A stretch of DNA of 33,439 nucleotides from Kiritimatiellia bacterium. GTDB lineage: Bacteria > Verrucomicrobiota > Kiritimatiellia > RFP12 > UBA1067. The position numbers were made by a program, and so were the translations under genes. Shown in pieces: positions 1 to 7,596 of this stretch. How positions within the stretch are numbered: the stretch's first letter is position 1; each line of letters opens with the position of its first letter. The notes beneath the pieces are model-generated. The model made no database searches, was not told the origin of the DNA, and was given only the letters and a program-made list of their open reading frames with translations. The stretch is taken from the NCBI GenBank assembly GCA_017432385.1, contig JAFRJH010000202.1, positions 1 to 33,439 on the forward strand, in the 5' to 3' direction.

Positions 1-1679
1 CGGCTGTCGCGGGCGAGCAGCACTGGGCCGCGCGTAAACGCCGCGTGATGGCCCACGACATGTGCGACGACCGGCATGTCGAAGGCGATCTCGACGACGT
101 CGCCAAGCTTCCACACGCGGTCCACAGTGAAGTACCCGCCCGGCCGAACGCCGCCGAGCGCCGACCCGTTCAGCTTCACCGCCGTCTTCTCGCTCCACGC
201 CGGAATGCGCAGGCGAACGGCCACAGGCCCTTCGGCATGGCTCACGATGCGGACGAACTCAGCGCGCGGATAGAGCGAATACATGTCGAAGGCGACCTTG
301 CGCCCGTCCGGCAGCGAGCCGTTCACAAGCGCCGAGCCGTAGAAGTTGAACTCCGCCGCACCGTCCTTCACGCGGAAGAACTTCCTGAGGAAGCAGAGGA
401 ACCCCCGCGGGCCGTTCGCCGTGCAGCAGTCGGTGTGCATGAAGCAGTGGTTCATGCCGTGCCAGCGGTTGCCGGAAAGCGGCGTGTAGGCCTCGAACTC
501 GGACCCGTCTGACTTCAGCGCGCCGAGATACGCGTTGTAGAACGTGCGCTCGAGCTGGTCCGCCCACTTCGTGTCGCCAGTGACGTCCAGAAGCTTCTCG
601 CAGAACCTCATCCAGGTCGTCGTCACGCACGTCTCCTGGAGGCGCTCGTAGGGAAGGTGCTGCTTCCCGGCGCCGTGGAACCACGCCTCGGAGCACGCGC
701 AGCCGCCCGCGAGGTTCACCTCCTCCTTCACGATGTCCTCCGCGGTCGTCACCGCGGCCCTGCGGATGTTCTCCAGCTCCTCGCCTTGGGCTTTGAGCCT
801 CGAACATTGGGCTTCCCAATACTCGAGCAGCCCCTGGTAGCAGCTCATCATCTCGTACGCCTTCGAGCGTCCGTGCCTGCACACGTACGCCCACTCGCCG
901 TCAGGCTTGTAGCCCGGGCCGTTCCGGTCGGCGACGGAAACGCCCTTGAGAGCGAGGTCGAGGAGCCTCGGCCCGTTCTCCGGCACGGTCATGCCCTTCA
1001 CGATGTACTCCGCGAAGTCGAGGTACTTCTTTTCCCCCGTCCGGTTGTAGAGCCACACTACGGGCTCGAGGATCGACGAGCTCGCGTAGCCCGACCAGTT
1101 CCCCGTCTGCCACAGCTCGCGCCCGCGCCTCCCGCCGGGCCCGAGCTCCCCTATCACGTAGTCGCAGAGCTTCATCGCGGCGTCCAGGGATTTCTTCGCC
1201 CCATCGCCGTTGCCGGCGTCCTTTGCAAGGTCGTGGTAGTGCAGCAGCCCCATAAGGGTGTACTTCATGCCCCACACATCCCAGCCCTCGCCGCAGCGGA
1301 GCTCGTCGGGGTAGTTGCCGATGTAGCCGTCTTCCTCCTGCGAGGCCAGAATTCTCCCGATGCCCCGCTCGATCTTGGACACGAGTCCTTCTCCAACTCC
1401 AACCTGAGGCTCCAACTTCGCATACGGCACGGCGGAGTGCATCCACTTGCCCCAGAACTCCGTCTGCCACCAGCCCCTCGTCTCGGTCTTCTCGATGACC
1501 GGCGCGGTGATGTAGTCTACGTCCGCCGCCGCAACGTGGCGCGAGACCATCGCGTCAAGCCTGGCGCCGAGGCGTCCCTTGAGGCGGACGGACCCGATTC
1601 CGTCGAGGGCATCCGCGGCTGCGATGTGCGCGCATACGGCCGCGAGTGCCAGCGATGCTGTTGTTGTCGGCAGACGCAT
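1..1679 (-). CDS. GH127-like beta-L-arabinofuranosidase (DUF1680 family), C-terminus cut by window edge
   Basis: The frame is open from an ATG at 1679 to the left edge (about 559 codons seen, no stop). I checked it at four places and found no frameshift. The N-terminus MRLPTTTASLALAAVCAHIAA is a likely signal peptide. The family is recognised from the early W..EFWGKW segment and from metal/catalytic motifs: Glu331 in SEAWFHGAG, Glu349 and Cys351 in LQETC, and the Cys418-Cys419 pair in TDCCTANGPRG. These match the zinc-cysteine site of GH127 enzymes such as bifidobacterial HypBA1, where Cys is the nucleophile. The last visible part (FTRGPVLLARD) is a beta-domain segment typical of the family. 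Expected role is release of terminal L-arabinofuranose from exported arabinan or arabinogalactan fragments. The gene starts one base after the stop of the 4443-1681 gene. GH146 or another DUF1680 specificity is possible. Confidence 0.85.
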   Translation of the reverse strand, partial: MRLPTTTASLALAAVCAHIAAADALDGIGSVRLKGRLGARLDAMVSRHVAAADVDYITAPVIEKTETRGWWQTEFWGKWMHSAVPYAKLEPQVGVGEGLVSKIERGIGRILASQEEDGYIGNYPDELRCGEGWDVWGMKYTLMGLLHYHDLAKDAGNGDGAKKSLDAAMKLCDYVIGELGPGGRRGRELWQTGNWSGYASSSILEPVVWLYNRTGEKKYLDFAEYIVKGMTVPENGPRLLDLALKGVSVADRNGPGYKPDGEWAYVCRHGRSKAYEMMSCYQGLLEYWEAQCSRLKAQGEELENIRRAAVTTAEDIVKEEVNLAGGCACSEAWFHGAGKQHLPYERLQETCVTTTWMRFCEKLLDVTGDTKWADQLERTFYNAYLGALKSDGSEFEAYTPLSGNRWHGMNHCFMHTDCCTANGPRGFLCFLRKFFRVKDGAAEFNFYGSALVNGSLPDGRKVAFDMYSLYPRAEFVRIVSHAEGPVAVRLRIPAWSEKTAVKLNGSALGGVRPGGYFTVDRVWKLGDVVEIAFDMPVVAHVVGHHAAFTRGPVLLARDS

Positions 1680-1680
1680 G

Positions 1681-4443
1681 TTACCTCCTGATGCGGTAGA
1701 CGTGGCGGAAGTGCGCCGGGTACGAATCGGAGAACTCGCCGTTATCGAAGGCGATCGTGCGGTTTTCGTAGAGCACCTCTACGACGCCCCTGCGCGGCGC
1801 CTCCGGCGGGAGCGTGAACGCAACCTTCCCGAGCGGCGAGGCGTCGATGTTGCATGTGAAGAGGTACCAGTCGTCGCCGCACTTGGACGTGCGGTGGCGG
1901 ACGAGCTCGGGTCCGACGGAGGCGCGCGCCGGCTCGCAGAGCTCCTCGGAGAGGATGTAGTCCTTGAGCTCCTGGACCTCGCGGTTGAAGTCCACCATAG
2001 CCTGCCAGTTCGCCTTGGACCCGACCATGTTGATGAACCACGTCACGCCCGAGCACCCGGCGCAGATCGCGCCCCAGCTCTGGGCGGTCTGCTCGCCGTA
2101 CGACGGCTGCTTGTAGTGGATTGAGTTCATCCCGGCGAGGAAGAACCAGCAGGGAACGCCGGGACGCGCCTTGAGCATCTCGTCGACGTTGCGGAGAACC
2201 TGGTCGACGGTGTTGAACTCCGCCGCGGTGAGGTAGGCGTCGAGCATGAATATGTCTGTCCTGAGGTCGGCGAACCTGCTCGGGAACCCGAACGTCGTGT
2301 TGTTCATCTGCACCGGCGTGTAGGGGAAGTGCTTCTTCTCCTCGATCATGAAGTCGCGAACCTCGTCGCTGGGGCGGGCGAGCTCGGGCTCGTCCGTCGC
2401 GACGCGGCTGATGATGTTGTCGTAGTGCATTAGCCGCGCACGCGTCTCGGCGCGCGTCTCGGTCTTGCCGTCCTGGTCCCCTGTCCAGAGGATGAAGTCC
2501 ATGCCGATGCCGCGCCCGTAGTCGAGCACGTCGACCGCCATGTCGGTGAGCTGCCTGTCCGAGAACGTGCAGAGGTGCGCATAGCGGAACCCGCGCTTCC
2601 TCATGATCTCGAGCTGCTCGTAGCGTCCGTTTTTGTTCTTGGGGTTTTCGCGGTTGAGAAGGCAGTTGGACGCCATCAGGACCTTCTCGCCGTTGTGGAT
2701 CACGGAGCGCGTGAAGCGGTTCACCTGCGTGGCTCCCTTCCAGAACGGAAGCTTCACGACCTCTACGGGCCAGTCGCGGCCGTGCGCCCGCACCGTGGCG
2801 GCGTTCGTGCCGCACGCCATCTTCGTGATGTCGAGCGAGACCTCCTCGAGCCTGCCCTGCTCGTCCCAGATGCGCCAGCGCGCCTCGGGCTCGTTCATGT
2901 AGAAGTCGAGCCTGCCGAGCACGACGGGCTTCGACTCCGACTTCTTCGCCGCCGCTACGCGCGACCACTTCTCGTAGACGTCCGCCGGCAGGTCGAGCGA
3001 CGCCCAGTACGCGTCGTCGCGGAAGTCGCCGCCTTTCGTGTAGGAGGTGCCGGGGCACTGCGGGTTCACGCTGTGGCGGTCGTTGCGCCCGAGGTTGAAC
3101 AGCCAGCGCCTGTCCATCCCGTTCTCGGCGATGTCGGCGAATGGAACGGTGACGAGGTACTCCACGGCGCCGCCCGCGTCGCGCGCCTGGACGGTCCAAG
3201 TCCCGTCCCACGACTTGTTCTCGCCGTAGGCGTCCGCGCGGCACCCGTTGGGCGCGCAGAAGAAATGGTAGTTCTTCTTCTCCTCCGTCGGGCGGAGGAG
3301 TATCTCCACGGAGTCGTTCATGCAGATCCCGGTGTCGTCCTTGAAGTACGGCTTGTGCGCGAGCTGCGAGGCGTCCTCGCCGAAGTTGCGGAAGCCTATG
3401 TAGAGCCTGTCGTCGTCGCACGCGAGGAACGCCTGCGTGCGGTTGAGCGGCTCCTGGCGCTTGATGTAGAACCTGCCGGCGTCCGCGGCGAACTTCTCCC
3501 ACGACGCGACGTCGACCGACGGCTTCACGCCGGAGGGGAGCTTCTTCACCTGCACGGTCGGCGGACGCTCCGCCTTCTCCTGCTTCCCGAAGCGCGACGA
3601 GTCGAGGTCGCTCGGGCGCCATTCGGTGGCCTTGTCGCCGAACTCGAGCTGGAGGTCGTCGAGCCAGATGCGGCCGTCGTACTTCCCGGGCTCGCGGACG
3701 CTGAAAGTGACGGGGCTGAAGATGCCAGGCGCGGGCATGTTGGTAGTCGACACCTCGTAGCGCGCCCATTCCGTCGTCAGGTCGAACGTGCGCCTGTCTC
3801 GCCCAAGCTCGACCGTGATCTGCATTCCGGGCTTGTCGGCCTTCATCCAGCCGGTGAATACGCCGTGGGCGCCCTTGCGGGTCGCGGTGCGCCAGGGGTA
3901 GAAGCTCAGCTGCCCCCAGAGGCCGTTCACGACGAGCCTGAGCGACTGGCTCCCGGAGTGCTTCTCGGCGGCGTCGACCTCGAAGCTTTCCGTCCACTTC
4001 TCGTACTCCTCGCCCGTGCGCTCGCGCCAGTTGAAGCTGCCGCGGTTGCAGTAGTACGGGGGAATGCCGTCCTCCGAGTGCTCGAAGCCGGAGTTGACGA
4101 TGAGGTTCGGGGATGCGTTCGCGTCCTCGGGAAGCGACACGACGACGTCGTCGACTATCCTGGCCTGGCCGCGCGCGGCGAACACGACGGCAGGGCTCTT
4201 CGCGCGTTCGCACTCGACGCGGTTCGGCCTGCGCTCCTCGCCCTCGACCCACTCCAGGACGTACTTCTCCGGCACTGCGCCGCGCCAGGTCGCCTTGGCG
4301 CCAGGCATCACGACGAGCCGCCCGCCTTCGCTCCTGATCTCGCCGTCCGCCTTCCAGTGCTCGGCGAGAGTCTGGTTCGTGGCGAAGTCGTCGGTGAACA
4401 CACTCATCGCGGCGGCAAGGGCAAACATGGATGCTATCGGCAT
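1681..4443 (-). CDS. Secreted multidomain protein: carbohydrate-binding modules plus TIM-barrel-like domain, putative glycoside hydrolase
   Basis: 920 residues. The start at 4443 is supported by GAGGAG six bases upstream and by a short hydrophobic leader (MPIASMFALAAAMS), although it lacks a basic n-region. Three parts can be seen. At about 112-270 there is a CBM4/9-like jelly roll beginning NLIVNSGFEHSEDG. At about 310-490 there is a DOMON/CBM9-like domain (LYIGFRNFG, MNDSVEILLRP, YLVTVPFADI, WLFNLGRND). From about 600-900 there is a probable TIM barrel with DFILWTGDQDG, a VATDEPEL segment whose Glu could be catalytic, FMLDAYLTAAEF and CSGVTWFINMVG. I cannot assign it to a numbered GH family. 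It heads the operon with GH127 and has its own 46-bp palindrome promoter. Extracellular or periplasmic glycan hydrolysis is inferred from architecture and context only. Confidence 0.7.
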   Translation of the reverse strand: MPIASMFALAAAMSVFTDDFATNQTLAEHWKADGEIRSEGGRLVVMPGAKATWRGAVPEKYVLEWVEGEERRPNRVECERAKSPAVVFAARGQARIVDDVVVSLPEDANASPNLIVNSGFEHSEDGIPPYYCNRGSFNWRERTGEEYEKWTESFEVDAAEKHSGSQSLRLVVNGLWGQLSFYPWRTATRKGAHGVFTGWMKADKPGMQITVELGRDRRTFDLTTEWARYEVSTTNMPAPGIFSPVTFSVREPGKYDGRIWLDDLQLEFGDKATEWRPSDLDSSRFGKQEKAERPPTVQVKKLPSGVKPSVDVASWEKFAADAGRFYIKRQEPLNRTQAFLACDDDRLYIGFRNFGEDASQLAHKPYFKDDTGICMNDSVEILLRPTEEKKNYHFFCAPNGCRADAYGENKSWDGTWTVQARDAGGAVEYLVTVPFADIAENGMDRRWLFNLGRNDRHSVNPQCPGTSYTKGGDFRDDAYWASLDLPADVYEKWSRVAAAKKSESKPVVLGRLDFYMNEPEARWRIWDEQGRLEEVSLDITKMACGTNAATVRAHGRDWPVEVVKLPFWKGATQVNRFTRSVIHNGEKVLMASNCLLNRENPKNKNGRYEQLEIMRKRGFRYAHLCTFSDRQLTDMAVDVLDYGRGIGMDFILWTGDQDGKTETRAETRARLMHYDNIISRVATDEPELARPSDEVRDFMIEEKKHFPYTPVQMNNTTFGFPSRFADLRTDIFMLDAYLTAAEFNTVDQVLRNVDEMLKARPGVPCWFFLAGMNSIHYKQPSYGEQTAQSWGAICAGCSGVTWFINMVGSKANWQAMVDFNREVQELKDYILSEELCEPARASVGPELVRHRTSKCGDDWYLFTCNIDASPLGKVAFTLPPEAPRRGVVEVLYENRTIAFDNGEFSDSYPAHFRHVYRIRR
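1684..1689 (-). promoter_or_regulatory. Strong ribosome binding site overlapping the upstream gene end
   Basis: AGGAGG on the minus strand forms the last two Arg codons of the upstream protein, directly before its TAA stop, and lies 4 nt from the ATG at 1679. This decides the GH127 start and suggests translational coupling of the two genes. Confidence 0.7.
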
Positions 4444-4487
4444 TTCTCGCTCCTCGGTAGAATGGATGTTACGCAGTTTTCGCCGTT

Positions 4488-4533
4488 ATTATATATCCAG
4501 TACCTCAATCAGGCAATCCCTACAAAAGTAGGG
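4488..4533 (-). promoter_or_regulatory. Palindrome-linked sigma70-type promoter A (drives 4443-1 operon)
   Basis: Palindrome CCCTAC-TTTT-GTAGGG at 4518-4533, with the perfect stem extending to 8 bp here. One base (A) follows, then -35 TTGCCT (4511-4516), a 17-bp spacer and -10 TATAAT (4488-4493). It lies 7 bp after the stop of the acyltransferase gene and about 45 bp before the ATG at 4443. Confidence 0.85.
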
Positions 4534-4540
4534 ATGACGG

Positions 4541-5665
4541 TCACACCTTGAGGAAGGTGTTCTTGCGGTAGAGGAAGTAGAGGAAAAGCCAGCAGACGAC
4601 GACGTAGCCGAGATTCATCACGACGGCCTTCAGGTCGCCCAACGAACCGGGCAGGTTCCGCCACGACCATCCAAACAGAAAGTCGTTCGCATGGCCCGCC
4701 CCGATCACCTCCTGCGCCATGTAGATGGCGATGGAGTTCATCCCGATCACCTTGAGGGGGAACGCCCACTTCGAGCAGCCCAGGACATCCATGACGGCGT
4801 AGAACGCGAGGAAGAGGAACGTCGAGTACGCGCCGACGACAAGGACGAAGCTCGGCGACCACAGCGCCTTGTTGACCGGGCAGAACGGCGAGAGCGCGAG
4901 TCCTAGGGCCAGGAGCCCCGCGCCCGCCGCCGCGAGATCGAGGCACTTGCGCTTCGGCAAGACGCCGCCGCGGCGGACAAGCTCTCCCGCGAACATGCCG
5001 AGCATCGCCGTGACGACGGCCGGCACAAGGCCGGCGAAGCCCTCGGGGTCGAACAACGGCCGGTAGATGTGTCCGGCGGTGAGCGTGCGGTCGAGCCAGC
5101 ATCCGAAGTTGCCCTCCGGCGAGAACGGACTCGCGCCGGGCGGAGCGTCTGGCGCCAGGACGAAGCGCGTGAAGAGCGCGACGCCCGCGAGGATCGCCGC
5201 GGCGATTCCGATGCGCGCCTTCGTCCTGAACCTGAGGTAGAGCGCGGCCGCGGCGAACCAGGCCACGCCGATGCGCCCGAGGACGCTCCAGACGCGCAGA
5301 TGCGCGAAGTCGAAGCGGAGAAGCGGCCCGTCGTGCACGAGCCCCAGAAGGACCAGGAGCGCGCAGCGGCGCAGCGCCTTGAGCGCGATCTGGAGGCCCG
5401 TCGCCCCCTTTTCGCGGCTCTTCGCCGCCGAGAACGGGAATGTCACCCCGGAGAGGAAGAGGAAGGTCGGAAAGACCGTGTCCATGAAGTGGAGCCCGTC
5501 CCACGGAACGTGTCCGAACGACTCGCGGAAACCGGAGATCCCGAACAGCGACGCAATGGCTACGAAGAGGCCTTCGCCGCCCATGATGAAGAACATGTCG
5601 AATCCGCGCACGGCGTCGAGCGACGCCAGCCGTCCCGATCCCCTCGCCTCAGTCGTCCCTTCCAT
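4541..5665 (-). CDS. Membrane acyltransferase, DUF5009/HGSNAT (NagX-like) family
   Basis: 374 residues from ATG 5665, chosen because GAAAGGG lies 7 nt upstream. An in-frame ATG at 5683 has no ribosome site, and longer frames would run back into the upstream gene. The opening RLASLDAVRGFDMFFIMGGE is characteristic of the COG4299/DUF5009 family related to heparan-alpha-glucosaminide N-acetyltransferase. It is followed by MDTVFPTFLFLSG and roughly ten hydrophobic segments, ending in a basic tail (YFLYRKNTFLKV). Members are inner-membrane proteins thought to move acyl groups from cytoplasmic acetyl-CoA to sugars on the outer face; relatives are common in bacterial glycan-use loci. It lies 28 bp downstream of the beta-helix gene, so it is probably co-transcribed from promoter B. 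The acceptor sugar cannot be read from sequence. Confidence 0.8.
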   Translation of the reverse strand: MEGTTEARGSGRLASLDAVRGFDMFFIMGGEGLFVAIASLFGISGFRESFGHVPWDGLHFMDTVFPTFLFLSGVTFPFSAAKSREKGATGLQIALKALRRCALLVLLGLVHDGPLLRFDFAHLRVWSVLGRIGVAWFAAAALYLRFRTKARIGIAAAILAGVALFTRFVLAPDAPPGASPFSPEGNFGCWLDRTLTAGHIYRPLFDPEGFAGLVPAVVTAMLGMFAGELVRRGGVLPKRKCLDLAAAGAGLLALGLALSPFCPVNKALWSPSFVLVVGAYSTFLFLAFYAVMDVLGCSKWAFPLKVIGMNSIAIYMAQEVIGAGHANDFLFGWSWRNLPGSLGDLKAVVMNLGYVVVCWLFLYFLYRKNTFLKV

Positions 5666-5693
5666 CTGGTCGCCCTTTCCCATCGTCAGTGGT

Positions 5694-5900
5694 TTACTCG
5701 ACGACGATCTGGTAGAAGCACGTCGGCTCGTTCGGGTCGCGCGCAATCGTGAAGAGCAGTTCGCCCGCGCTCGCCGCAGGGGAGTCCATGGGCACGACCT
5801 GCGCGTCCTTCAGCCCTTCGAGGGTCGTCGACTTCCTGTAGCCGTAGAGTCGGCCGGCGAGGGCGTTGTCGATCGTGATCTTGATTCCGCCGCTTCCGTT
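5694..5900 (-). repeat. Shared C-terminal domain, copy 1
   Basis: Most divergent of four copies: KITIDNALAG, YGYRKSTTLEGLKDA, PTCFYQIVVE, then stop. Aligns without gaps to the copies at 13663, 17622 and 28225 over about 62 residues. Confidence 0.85.
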
Positions 5901-7469
5901 GTCAAACCCGCTGATCGAGGGCTTGTAGCCTTCGGGGAGGGGGCCTGCCGGATCGACGGGGCCGTCGGAAGCACCGAACTCGCCCTGGTAGCAGCCGATG
6001 TCGACCTTGCCGTTGTAGAGGCGCGCATGCCCAGCCAGGTCTGTGGCGTCGTACATCCATTCGAGGACTACGCCGTGCGCGTTCAGCACCGAGCCGTCGT
6101 CAGGGCGGAAGTCGCCGTTCGCATAGTCCGCGAACTTGATGCCCTCGGCGTCGGCGCGGCAGGAGAGGTTGGAGCTGACGCCCGTGGCGTCGACGTTCGC
6201 GACAGCCATCAGGCCGGGATTCTCGGACACGTGCTGGAACACGCAGTTCGCGATCTGGACTCCAGCAGGAAGGCCGCTGTAGTGGAAGGCGATGCCGTAT
6301 CCGCCCTGCGTTATCCTTGCGCCGTCGCACGTCCATTCCGCGTTGCCCCAGAACACGCAGTTCTCAAGCAGCGGGGTCATCGAGTCGGCCTTGCAGAACA
6401 CGCCGCCGGCGTTGTCGACGAAAGTGCAGTTCACATAGGTGTCCGAGCCGAACAGCTGAATGGGAAGCTTGTTGCCGATGAAGAGCGTGTTGCGGCACTC
6501 TGGCGAGGACTGGGGATTGACCCAGGGGCGCGTCGAGATTCCGTTGACGGCATTGATGGCGTCGATGGCATCACCGCCCGCGACGAGGGCGTCGTACTTC
6601 GCCTTCGCCGTCCCATAGCAGTTGGAGACGACGCAGCGGTCGATGACGGAGCAGGCCTCTCCTACGAGCGGGCCCTCGCCGATGCCGGCGAACACGCAGT
6701 CCTCGACAAGGAGATGCGCCCTTCCGCCGGACTGCGACATGCAGATGATGCCGGTGGAAGTAGGCAGCGCCGCCAGTCCCATGTTCGAAAACACGCAGTT
6801 GGAGACGACCGACGAGCTGTGCAGCATCACGACGCTCCAGGCCTGACGCGTACAGGAGTCAAACGTCGAGTTCTCCACCCAGAAACTTCCGCAGACCGCG
6901 CCGCCCTGCGAAACAGTGTTGTCGCCGTGCGAACCGCAGGCCGTGAAGCCGCAGCCCGTGATGATCGGATATGCTGCGCGTTCCTCGATTCCGCCGCTGC
7001 CGACGGACGCGCCGTCGGACGTCGCAAGCGCGCCGGCGCGCTTGCCGTGGCAGTTTACGAACTCGCAGTCGCTGATCTCGAATCCGGACATGCCGCCGTT
7101 GCTCGACGAGACGTATACCGGGGCGTTGTCCGCGACGTCGGAGGCGTTCTGGAACGTCAGCCCCGAGATCTTGACCCCGGCCGCCTTCACGTAGAAGACC
7201 GCCGTGGAACGCGCCGGGCTCGCGGTCGCGCCGCCGTCGAGGATCGTCTGCCCCTTGCCGGCGCCGGCAATCTTGACGCCCTTCTCGACCGTGAGCTTGG
7301 CAGTGACGTCGTACGTCCCGGCGGCGAGGGTGATCGTGTCGCCGTCGCCCGCATCTGCCACCGCGGCGGCAAGGCCCGCAAAGTCGCTGACAGGGAAATC
7401 CGCGGCCATGGCGGCCGTCGAAATGCCCGCGGCAAGCGCGGTCCGAAGAATCAGTCTGCTTGTTTTCAT
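5694..7469 (-). CDS. Secreted right-handed beta-helix protein (pectate-lyase-like fold) with shared C-terminal domain
   Basis: 591 residues from ATG 7467-7469, chosen for the signal peptide MKTSRLILRTALAAGISTAAMA and an AGAGGG site 9 nt upstream. The frame is open further upstream but would cross the promoter. Residues about 25-75 (FAGLAAAVADAGDGDTITLA, then TYDV...GVKIAGAGKGQTILDGG) are the classic entry of parallel beta-helix proteins. Helix coils follow to about residue 500, with recurring NCVF, DCEFVNC and CSVIDRCVVSNC turns rich in Asn and Cys. These are seen in polysaccharide lyases, GH28-like enzymes and non-catalytic adhesins. No catalytic set could be assigned. The last roughly 65 residues are the shared C-terminal domain (YGYRKSTTLEGLKDA ... 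CFYQIVVE). Its promoter shares an operator with the divergent GH92 gene. Confidence 0.8.
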   Translation of the reverse strand: MKTSRLILRTALAAGISTAAMAADFPVSDFAGLAAAVADAGDGDTITLAAGTYDVTAKLTVEKGVKIAGAGKGQTILDGGATASPARSTAVFYVKAAGVKISGLTFQNASDVADNAPVYVSSSNGGMSGFEISDCEFVNCHGKRAGALATSDGASVGSGGIEERAAYPIITGCGFTACGSHGDNTVSQGGAVCGSFWVENSTFDSCTRQAWSVVMLHSSSVVSNCVFSNMGLAALPTSTGIICMSQSGGRAHLLVEDCVFAGIGEGPLVGEACSVIDRCVVSNCYGTAKAKYDALVAGGDAIDAINAVNGISTRPWVNPQSSPECRNTLFIGNKLPIQLFGSDTYVNCTFVDNAGGVFCKADSMTPLLENCVFWGNAEWTCDGARITQGGYGIAFHYSGLPAGVQIANCVFQHVSENPGLMAVANVDATGVSSNLSCRADAEGIKFADYANGDFRPDDGSVLNAHGVVLEWMYDATDLAGHARLYNGKVDIGCYQGEFGASDGPVDPAGPLPEGYKPSISGFDNGSGGIKITIDNALAGRLYGYRKSTTLEGLKDAQVVPMDSPAASAGELLFTIARDPNEPTCFYQIVVE

Positions 7470-7514
7470 GGCTGTATGCCCTCTGTTTGTTCCCGCGAGT
7501 CCGTTTGCGGTTAA

Positions 7515-7560
7515 ATTATCGCAAATATGCCGTTTTCCCACAATCCCTACAGATGTAGGG
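7515..7560 (-). promoter_or_regulatory. Palindrome-linked promoter B, leftward arm (drives 7469-4541)
   Basis: Palindrome at 7545-7560 (minus-strand reading CCCTAC-ATCT-GTAGGG). On the minus strand: one base, -35 TTGTGG (7538-7543), 17-bp spacer, -10 GATAAT (7515-7520). About 45 bp before the ATG at 7469. Confidence 0.85.
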
Positions 7561-7590
7561 GTTCTGTGACTGGCACGCGTATGGTAAAAT
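7545..7590 (+). promoter_or_regulatory. Palindrome-linked promoter B, rightward arm (drives GH92)
   Basis: The same palindrome (7545-7560) read on the plus strand: one base (G), -35-like TTCTGT (7562-7567), exactly 17 bp, -10 TAAAAT (7585-7590). The geometry equals that of the six minus-strand promoters. The -10 box is only 6 bp from the GH92 ATG, so the predicted transcript has little or no leader. Confidence 0.7.
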
Positions 7591-7596
7591 GAAGTC

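Noticed and set aside
1-1679. A frameshift or pseudogene at the left end, suggested by several broken short frames
   Set aside because: Translation from 1679 in one frame is continuous to the window edge with GH127 motifs in order; it only lacks a stop inside the window.
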